DNA of 64,000 nt from Chondrosia reniformis (Eukaryota; Porifera; Demospongiae; Chondrillida; Chondrillidae), in contig OX359195.1 in assembly GCA_947172415.1 (NCBI GenBank), positions 4,811,501 through 4,875,500 of the forward strand, read 5' to 3'. Both the position numbers and the translations under genes were made by a program. Positions 56,371-64,000 of this stretch are shown one piece after another. Under the pieces are notes generated by a model. That model worked only from the letters and a program-made list of their open reading frames with translations, did no database searches and had not been told where the DNA came from. Positions within the stretch are counted from its first letter, which is position 1, and each line of letters starts with the position of its first letter.

Positions 56371-56673
56371 TTAAAAATGTCTTCCTCTAATTTCGCGTGC
56401 AAAATCTTCAGCCTTTAAAGTCCCATCGATGGATTCACAGTTTTTGTTAAACACAGAATAGGCGCTGGGTTCCCAAGGTCGTCTCCTACTGCCTCTCAAG
56501 CTGGCGTAGATGAGATAGAAGGCGGAAAGCATCAGAAAAACACTTACAAATCCAAAGTGTATTAACAGTCCCAATCCTCCCAACCAGATGACGCACTTAA
56601 CGGCCACGAGGATCCAGGAACACGTTAGTGAATCTGAGGTATGGGCTGTAGCACTCTCATTCTTCTCTTCAAC
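56371..56673 (-). CDS. SAYSD1: SAYSD1-like exon (SAYSvFN domain), 5' part not found
   Basis: The minus-strand exon 56673-56371 encodes 100 residues and a TAA. A polar start is followed by one long hydrophobic segment (VIWLGGLGLLIHFGFVSVFL and on to AFYLIYASLRG), then the family signature SAYSVFNKNCESIDGTLKAE and a REIRGR ending. In animals SAYSD1 is a membrane protein of the ER/vesicle system. An acceptor-like CGATTAAG precedes GTTGAAGAG. The frame is closed by TGA just upstream, and no first exon is visible in the 600 bp before tyrosinase 3. The gene may have a distant first exon or be truncated. Confidence 0.7.
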   Translation of the reverse strand, partial: VEEKNESATAHTSDSLTCSWILVAVKCVIWLGGLGLLIHFGFVSVFLMLSAFYLIYASLRGSRRRPWEPSAYSVFNKNCESIDGTLKAEDFAREIRGRHF

Positions 56674-57266
56674 CTTAATCGGTCCAGCGGGGCATATTCA
56701 CTTGCCTTAAAGGTCTATTTAGAATATGTATATTGTATAGTTAGCTATACATAGCCTTATTTTGTCGATTTTCGGCCTATTTCGGGATTTCGCTCCTATA
56801 CGTATGGGCAAAACGAATAAAACCGCGTACTCCCCGATAGTCCTGGGAAGCTAGGGAGTGGTCAACTGGTTGGAAGCCAGACAAAATTCTATTCTTAGAA
56901 TATACAATGAATATACTCAAATTATTTACTGCTAAGGATGTACATCAATTATTTAGTATTTAACCTTATTCTTATTCAAAACTCTACAGACAAGATAGAT
57001 AACCATGTAGGAAAGGTTGCTTAAATTATTTGTGTCAGCATGTTACTTAGTCAATTAATAACTGTCCTTAGCTCTTATGACACAATATTAGTGAAAGCTT
57101 CTTAGTAATGTACGTACATATACATGCAAGTTAAAGATTTGTTTTGTCTGTGTATTATGCAGTAGGGAACAGCTCTTATCATCCGAAGAAACTATGAATA
57201 TAATTATGCTGTTAGCCAGGTACCTACCTATGAATATGTTGAATGTTTATAACAGTTGGTCTCAAG
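56674..57266. other. Spacer between SAYSD1-like exon and tyrosinase 3
   Basis: Includes another copy of the dispersed flank repeat (TCCTGGGAAGCTAGGGAGTG, about 56845-56930). No coding sequence seen. Confidence 0.45.
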
Positions 57267-57275
57267 TATATAAAG
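57267..57275 (+). promoter_or_regulatory. TATA box of tyrosinase 3
   Basis: TATATAAAG, 69 bp before the ATG at 57336, matching the spacing seen at the other two tyrosinase genes. Confidence 0.6.
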
Positions 57276-57335
57276 GATATATCTGAATATTTTATTACCC
57301 ATGTTACTGCGTATACACTGTAGCTGCTAGTAGTG

Positions 57336-58955
57336 ATGTTACTAAGGATCAGTGATATCTTTTTTACTATGTTGCTATTCTGCCAAACCTATGGACAATT
57401 TCCCATTGAATGTAGCTCTGATGAAAACCTTAGGGACAAAATCTGCTGTCCTAATAACTGTAATGGAAGGGGAAGTTGTGTAGACGTTACCTCTGAAGCT
57501 ATGACGCAGTGGAATAGATCTAATAGCTCTATTGTGAACATATTGCAATCAAAGATACCAAACGTTTTTGAAAAAATTGATTCACGTTTATTTTGGCCGA
57601 CACAAGTCTTCACAAGGGTATGCCAGTGTAATGGCAACTTTTTTGGTCCTAGTTGCAGTGAGTGCAAATTTGGATGGAGTGGAAGTGACTGCTCCACAAT
57701 GAAAGAAACTATTGAACGCCGCTCTTTTTATAGCTTATCAGATGCTGAGAAAAGGAACTTTACCAGAATTATCAGAATGGCAAAGGATGAAACCACACTA
57801 AGGTGGGCTATTATTTCTAGCGAGTCTTCTGTTAACACAACTGATCCTATTACACTCCAACCTGTTTCAACATATGACCTTTTTGTGTATCTCCATTTCT
57901 TAACAACAAGAGAAAAGGTTGATGCTTGCAAAGGCATATTCACTAGTAACAGTAAGGACAGTAGACCAGATTTTGGACATGAAGGTCCAGCGTTTCTCAC
58001 TTGGCATAGGTATTTCCTTTTGTTTATTGAGAGGGAACTGCAGAAGATATCAAATAATGATAATTTTGCATTGCCTTACTGGGATTGGGAGAAAAATGAT
58101 GGTAGAGAGATTATGAAGAATGGATATCTGGGAGAATTTGATTTTGATTATATGTATGATAAAAATAAGTGTAGGTACCCAAAGATTGAATCTAAACAGT
58201 GGATTACTGTATGTGACAAAGCTCTCCGGGAAAAGGATGCTACATGTAGTCAACTAAGGGAAGTGTGTAATGTTGCAGAGGACTTAACAAAGGGCAACAA
58301 CCTATGCAGGAACGGAACCCAGGGCATTACCATGGATGATGATCGACGTTTTCCAGCTGCTTATGAAATTGTGGAGGCTTTGAATAAATTCGAATATGAA
58401 AATAAAGCAGAAGATTACACTTGGATACAGTCAGTTGGATTCCGAAACGCTTTAGAGGGCTTTGTTGGTTTGCACTGTGACAGTTCAACTTTAATGTTAT
58501 CATCTGATGAAAAAGGAAATGAAGATAATGCTCACGGGTATCTTCACAATGCTGTTCATCTGTATATAAGTGGCCATATGTTTTTTCCTCCTTCTGCTAG
58601 TAATGATCCCATTTTCTTCCTTCATCATGCAAATATTGACCGAATCTTTGAAATGTGGCTAAGGAAATATCCAAATGCAACCTATTACCCAGAAACAGGT
58701 GCTCATCCAGGACATAACCGTGATGACTGGCTAGTACCACTTTTTCCTCTCATGACTAATGGAGAAGTGTTCAAGAGATCATCTGAATTGGGATATGAGT
58801 ATGAAGACTTGAATGTTCCTCCTATTAATAGCTGTGATCCTCTTTTAAAACCCCCCGATGATGATCCTGGTTCTTTTGCAGTTCTAAAACCAGCTGTATT
58901 CTTGTCAGTTCTTTTCCCTCTTGTGATTTCAATGTTGCTTTATTGGCAAATCTGA
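57336..58955 (+). CDS. Secreted/GPI-anchored tyrosinase 3, 539 residues, single exon
   Basis: Third member of the cluster and the most divergent. Signal peptide at residues 1-20 (FFTMLLFCQTYG); Cys-rich EGF-like region with CQCNGNFFGPSCSECKFGW at about 96-115. CuA ligands H187, H215, H224 (FLTWHRYFLLFIE); CuB ligands H404, H408, H431 (FFLHHANIDRIFEMW). PYWDWE and GHNRDDWLVPLFPLMTN are kept. The C-terminal tail LSVLFPLVISMLLYWQI ends the protein, again GPI-like, after a short Pro/Asp linker with no Ser/Gly stalk. Intronless. I chose the ATG at 57336 because no in-frame ATG precedes it and it follows the TATA box at a normal distance. Confidence 0.92.
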   Translation: MLLRISDIFFTMLLFCQTYGQFPIECSSDENLRDKICCPNNCNGRGSCVDVTSEAMTQWNRSNSSIVNILQSKIPNVFEKIDSRLFWPTQVFTRVCQCNGNFFGPSCSECKFGWSGSDCSTMKETIERRSFYSLSDAEKRNFTRIIRMAKDETTLRWAIISSESSVNTTDPITLQPVSTYDLFVYLHFLTTREKVDACKGIFTSNSKDSRPDFGHEGPAFLTWHRYFLLFIERELQKISNNDNFALPYWDWEKNDGREIMKNGYLGEFDFDYMYDKNKCRYPKIESKQWITVCDKALREKDATCSQLREVCNVAEDLTKGNNLCRNGTQGITMDDDRRFPAAYEIVEALNKFEYENKAEDYTWIQSVGFRNALEGFVGLHCDSSTLMLSSDEKGNEDNAHGYLHNAVHLYISGHMFFPPSASNDPIFFLHHANIDRIFEMWLRKYPNATYYPETGAHPGHNRDDWLVPLFPLMTNGEVFKRSSELGYEYEDLNVPPINSCDPLLKPPDDDPGSFAVLKPAVFLSVLFPLVISMLLYWQI

Positions 58956-59318
58956 CATTTCCATTAAAAACCTAACATTTACTTATGTAGTATACCAATC
59001 TTAAAACATATCTTTTCGGTATCATTTTTGTAGAATTCTTGACTACTAGAATTACTTTCAAGGTTTTCCATGACTATAGATGTACGTACATGTCTGTAAG
59101 TAATACAGTATATATGAGAAATTATTTGTTCAAGTCAAATAATGTCAATGTTTTAATGTTAAAATAGGCTATATGGTATATTAATATCTGAGTACTAAGT
59201 ATATCTATTTTGTAAGTTTTACGTCAGATAAATAAGTAGAATAGTAATCACAATAACTTACACTTTCTAATTGTTGAGCAATTCCTCATTTAATTTGCTT
59301 ACATGTATAAACTATAGG
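58956..59318. other. 3' flank of tyrosinase 3
   Basis: AT-rich; nothing recognised. Confidence 0.45.
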
Positions 59319-59398
59319 TACTATTAGAGATTTTGCTCATGAAGTTCCATCAGTTATTGCATTACATGGGTATTATCTCTTATTAAATACAACTGATT
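59319..59398 (+). pseudogene. CuA fragment of a tyrosinase
   Basis: One frame reads IRDFAHEVPSVIALHGYYLL, matching DFAHEGPTFATWHRYYLL of tyrosinase 2. W-H-R has become L-H-G and the surroundings have no tyrosinase similarity I can see. A relic of a further gene copy. Confidence 0.65.
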
Positions 59399-62300
59399 GA
59401 CCGAGGAAACCCCCATATTTACGTAGCTTGTGGATATATGTAAGGAAGACATGAGTGTACAGATATTCCTATTCACACTGACATACAACATACATACTAA
59501 TATGTGAACAGAGTTTTTCTTTTTAACTTTTTGGTGCGACAATTGGTAGACTAACTTCCTGTTCTAATTACATCATTGAATGTGGATTTGGTAAGCAGAG
59601 ACTGTGGTAATGTACATGTAAAGTTTGTTTGCTTGGTAACCGTTTGACTCCATTGATGTCTAGAGCTCTACTAAATGTTCCAATGAGGGCTCCATCAAGC
59701 TTCATTCCATCCACTCACTTGTATGCCATGTCTCACAGCCATGCAAAAGTTAACAATTTTCGCTATATTTTGCTACATTTCCAATATACATGCCATAGCT
59801 CTACAGGGCTAATTTACACTGTATCTTTGAATAAACATTAAGCTGCCTTTCCTTTTAATAATTCACTTAATAATGAAACAAATTATTATTATTTTTACCT
59901 CATATATGCTCTTGCATTCTTGCATCAAAGTTAGCTTCTTTAGTACACCAGATTGGACAACAAAAATCATAATACGTACGTACATAAAAGTGTTTGGCTG
60001 TGTCAATTTTTCTTTCAATACAGATTTTATGTTCCACATGATGTATTGGGTTTGATTGTCTTGTGGTATTGGGTTCAGTTTTACATTTGCAAGCTTAGCT
60101 ATCAAAAACATATGACTTTGTCCATGTAAGACCTGGCTTGCAATTGGAGTTTGGGCTGTACTTTACAGGATGTAAATGTCTGTCTGTCTTCACACTAACT
60201 TTTGTAATTTATGTACATACGTACGTATATGTATTACACATACGTACGTATGTACATAATGGTGTTTCATGTGTTTTATTATGTTTCCTTTACTATTAAT
60301 TTGCTTGTTTGATATAACTAAACTCATTAAATTCATTTGTCTTGTCTTGTCAGAATTAGTGGAAAGAGTGAGGGAATTGCATAACTGATTGAGAATGACC
60401 TTCTCCAGTGTACGTAGACATATAGTTCCTACAGCAAAGATTTGGTTAGTAGTCCCACAGGAGGTTAGTTGTTTATTTACTTTAGAAGTCACAAACTGTT
60501 TTGTCATATTTATATTATACAAAGTCTCCTTTATCTCAATATAATGCAATTAATCTCACCATAATATTGTACATCAAATGCTGTACATACATTTGTGTGT
60601 TCATGTTTTTGGTGGAAGTGTTTAAGTAACCATCAAATTTGAATGTACACTTATTGCTAGACCCATAATAGTTGCTTGTCTACAGGCAATACCTTGAATA
60701 TTGGCTTATACAAACTTGTGTGTGTAACTGATGTACATGTAACTTGTTTATGTACTTTCTGTGATTGTCTCTACAGAATAGGCTAAATAGGCTAAGTTTA
60801 ATAGGTTTTTAGTACACAAACTTTTGTTTCCAGTTTTCTAAGCTAAATGTAGGGATTATCCAGGGACCAATCTGAATGACTTGCCTGTTACACTCTTTTC
60901 TTTATGACCTAAGGATGCATATGTATGGACCCCATAAACTATGATAGTAACATCATATCATGGACTTAAAGTTCCACTTATCAATGTTCATGCAGATGAG
61001 ATGTGTACTAAAATCACTGCAGTAACTGGCAAACATTGGCAAGCCTACATGCATAAGTCAGCCTAGCTGCATCGGTTTGGTCATATGAATGGTTCTTTCT
61101 TTCCTGCTGCTACTTGTAGTTAAATTATATGTCATTATACAAGAATTAGTCTCTGACTCCAGTTGATATACTGTAACACACTATTATCTAGTCTCTTTCA
61201 AACAGTGTCATGAATATACTTGTACCTATTATCCTGGGAAGATAGGGAGTGGTCCACTGGTGGGAAGCCAGACAGAGTTCTATACCTTAGAATGCAATGA
61301 ATATACTTACATATAACTCCTAAGGGTGAATGTTTATATAGCTCAATTAAGGTAATTGACCTTAGTTGTTTATAACAGACCTATATACAAATGTACGTAC
61401 ATACCTATACTCACAGTATAGGTAAAAGGTACAAGATGAAGACATATAATTTGCAAAGTATGAATTATGGTTTCACATAAAGCTATTCTTCTAAAGTAAA
61501 CAGTTAATCTCCCATGGATATACATACTAAACATCTTTGAGGAATCTGAAACCTCCTACGTAGTTAGGTAGAGAACGCAATTCTTAAAATCAACTAGATC
61601 ATTCGATCATTCTTTCCATTAATTTGACTGGGAGACAGACTAGATATTTGAATTACCTTTGAAGATATTCTTCTGAAAGGGACAGTCTATTATATAATGT
61701 ACATAGGAGTTAATACAAACTAGCATTCCAGCATGCATAGACACCTTTCAATATAATCACTGGAGAAATGTATTATCCAAGGTACCAGTTATAATCTGTA
61801 GTGTGAATACAATGTCATGAACATATGTATTTACATCAGTTGCTACAAATTTTCTTTATCAATGTTTAGTGGAAACTCTATGACAGGGTTCATTTATTAT
61901 CTTAGAATGTGCAATAATATACTCAAGTGGTCAATGGGCCTTCAATGAATTTGTGACATTGTTTCCAAACTAAAATTAACAAGTAATATGTGATGTTAAA
62001 AGCAGAGATGACAGTGTTGCTACAGTGACTAGCATACATGCATACATGGATGGATGGATAAGGTCACGAAACAAGAGTCTTAGACCATTACCATCCTACT
62101 TCAGCTACCATGTTGGGTGTACCCAATAACAGTAGTAATATGTTAAATTTCAGTAGTTATGCCCCTTCTGTGTAACCTTATCACATAATCACTGTCTTGT
62201 GTCCTTACATTTGCCAGCTTAAAGATGTGACAAGGTATAATGCAGAGGTGACAGTTTAGTAATTAAGGGAGTGGTCCTCTGGGGAGGAGAACAGATATAA

Positions 62301-62546
62301 TTGTTTTCTTAAGCATCTTAAAGTATACAATGAATATGCTCAATAGCTGCTAATAGGGGTAAAGGTGAGTGAGTCTTGTTTTGAGGTAATTGAAGTGATG
62401 CTGCTACATAAATATATCCCATATACATATGTATTTCTTACCTGCTATAAAAGTTAAGAATTGAAGCATGCATTAATAGGATGTCTATATCTTCATACTG
62501 TCATGCACATATACGTATGTATTTGACGGGAGTTAATTGCATAAAG
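59399..62546. other. Intergenic, duplicated tyrosinase flanks
   Basis: 59430-59770 resembles 39950-40240 upstream of tyrosinase 2. 61190-62545 repeats 43300-44670. Contains the TACGTA palindrome at 60209-60259. Frames such as 60549-60190 (-) have no supporting motif. Confidence 0.45.
60209..60259. repeat. TACGTA-rich palindrome
   Basis: TTATGTACATACGTACGTAT is followed by a near-exact inverse ATACGTACGTATGTACATAA, with only a few bases between. Confidence 0.7.
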
Positions 62547-62755
62547 CCCCATGTTTTCTGCCTTACAATCCATGGGCTTGTATTCAACCTGGTATTGGAG
62601 TTCAAGGTTTTCTTTCTGGAGGACGGCACCATGGTAGGCGACCTTGATGACCTAGAACCACCTGGATGGTGTCACCATGATCCCCTGGTCAGAAGGGAGG
62701 TTCCTAGTCTGGGACGCCGCATATGTGAATACCTTCTGCCAATCCCGCAGACATA
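62547..62755 (+). pseudogene. Fragment of the retroelement seen at 44.9-46.5 kb
   Basis: Begins with reverse transcriptase sequence (FCLTIHGLVFNLV, FFLEDGTMVGDLDDLE) and jumps to the C-terminal part (CCCTGGTCAGAAGGGAGGTTCCTAGT, a WDA-like stretch). The middle is deleted. It sits at the place where the flank repeat of 43.3-44.7 kb has none. Confidence 0.65.
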
Positions 62756-63551
62756 AACTGTGATAGTAACATCATGGACTTAAAGTTCCACTTATCAATG
62801 TTCATGTAGATGAGCTGTGTACTAAAATCACTGCAGTAACTGGCAAACATTGTCAAGCGTACATACATAAGTCAGTCTAGCTGCATCAGTTTGCAATTGG
62901 TCATATGAATTGTTCCTTCTTTCCTGCTGCTACTTGTAGTTAAATTATATGTCATTATACAAGAATTAGGCTCTGACTCCAGTTGATATAACACATTATT
63001 ATCTTGAATTATCTATATAGTCTCTTTCAAACAGTGTCATGAATATATTTGTACCTATAGTCCTGGGAAGATAGGGAGTGGTCCACTGGTGGGAAGCTAG
63101 ACAGAGTTTCTTAGAATTTGCAATGAATATACTCAGTGATATTGCTGAAAGGGGTGGATGCCTAGAGGTGAAAAAGTTAGCATTATAACCTATGTACATG
63201 CATACATATCTGCATACCTACAGTACATAGATAAGGACTTAGGTACAATGGTGGATTTATGTAACATACAAAAGTACATACAGTTTCCTTTAGATCAACT
63301 TGATTATTGAAAATTGCAGTTGTTTAAGCTCAAAAGTAGGTTTGAATGTATGGGCAATTGCAAGGGGTAATTATTGCGCTTCATTGTCAGTAGCATTGAT
63401 CCGTTTCTTTAGAATAGAATCTTTTAACCGGAATATTTTCAATAACTTCGTAACATTCTTGCATTTCTTCATTTTCAGTTTTTATTCCTTCACTGTACAT
63501 AACTATATCTGGACTAGTCTACATATGAATGTACATATACATACGTACCTG
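62756..63551. other. Intergenic repeats
   Basis: 62760-62990 repeats 60950-61180 (AGTTCCACTTATCAATGTTC). 63025-63135 is another copy of the dispersed TCCTGGGAAGATAGGGAGTG repeat. No gene. Confidence 0.5.
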
Positions 63552-64000
63552 TATGATGAAATAAAGGGAGTTAATTGCACAAGGCCTGTGCAAAGGCTAT
63601 ATGATGATAAACTAATACACTGGAAATAATTACGCCAAACCAGCCAAGTGACCGAAGTCTAATCTTGTCTGGGGGACCGAAATTCTATTAAATTGACAAC
63701 CAGTGATCGCCTCCCAGTCATCCAAGATGGAAAAATTCATCAAAGAACCACAGACAGCTGTTTCGCCCTCAGTGTGGTACACTTCAACGATGGTAAGTTT
63801 GGATGACTGGCTTCGCCTATTAATCTACCACAAGTGAGAAAGACTTGTGGTTTCATAAGAAGCGAAGATGGAGGCTACAGTCTAAGCAGGACTGAGCGCT
63901 CATGGTGAAATAAAGGGAGTTAATTGCACAAGGCCTGTGCAAAGGCTATATGATGATAAACTAATACACTGGAAATAATTACGCCAAACCAGCCAAGTGA
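63552..64000. repeat. Direct repeat with 352-bp period, running off the window
   Basis: TGAAATAAAGGGAGTTAATT and on to GCCAAACCAGCCAAGTGA occurs at about 63556-63652 and again at about 63908-64000 with almost no difference. This suggests a tandem array or long terminal repeat pair continuing beyond the window. Confidence 0.7.

Noticed and set aside
34325-58955. Horizontal transfer from bacteria as origin of the intronless tyrosinases
   Set aside because: The Cys-rich EGF-like region and TYR-like motif spacing are of animal type; intron loss or retroposition is simpler.

Overview
This 64 kb window is AT-rich nuclear DNA from an animal, most likely a sponge. The genes have introns with GT/AG boundaries that keep phase when joined by hand. 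They include vertebrate-type tyrosinases, a kinase-Kelch gene and a protein with two death domains. Simple repeats such as TACGTA/GTACAT, palindromes and terminal-inverted-repeat elements are everywhere. The sponge assignment is inference; no ribosomal or mitochondrial marker is present.

Layout. 1-6.3 kb: the 3' part of an unrecognised six-exon gene (+), then a four-exon gene (-) for a 150-residue protein whose start lies head to head with the next gene. 6.4-15.2 kb (copy A) and 22.6-29.3 kb (copy B) are a direct segmental duplication. Copy A holds an apparently intact six-exon coiled-coil gene (+), a four-exon gene for a 221-residue protein with two death domains (-) and a broken 3' piece of a third gene. 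In copy B the first two are pseudogenes, but the third is the intact last exon of a six-exon, 366-residue gene (-) that runs to 32.6 kb. Between the copies lie a short tandem array (16.1-16.4 kb), a minisatellite of roughly forty hairpin-bearing units (17.2-21.1 kb), a transposase remnant and a large palindrome.

34-60 kb is a tyrosinase cluster: three uninterrupted, single-exon secreted tyrosinase genes (564, 575 and 539 residues), all (+), each with a TATA box 69-88 bp before the ATG. Each has a signal peptide, a Cys-rich EGF-like region, complete CuA and CuB histidine sets and a C-terminal hydrophobic tail suited to a GPI anchor. A fourth copy is a pseudogene split by a 5'-truncated retroelement, and a CuA fragment of another lies at 59.3 kb. 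Flanking DNA is repeated around these genes, so the cluster grew by local duplication. Between the second and third tyrosinase sit a LINE remnant, a kinase-Kelch gene (-), a PPP1R37/LRRC68-like pseudogene (-) and a SAYSD1-like exon (-). 59.4-64 kb is repeats and retroelement debris.

The tyrosinases would oxidise phenols or catechols outside the cell or at its surface, in pigment, cross-linking or defence chemistry. The death-domain and kinase-Kelch genes point to intracellular signalling. Exon models were built by eye from splice sites and phase; no search could be run, so family names rest on recognised motifs.
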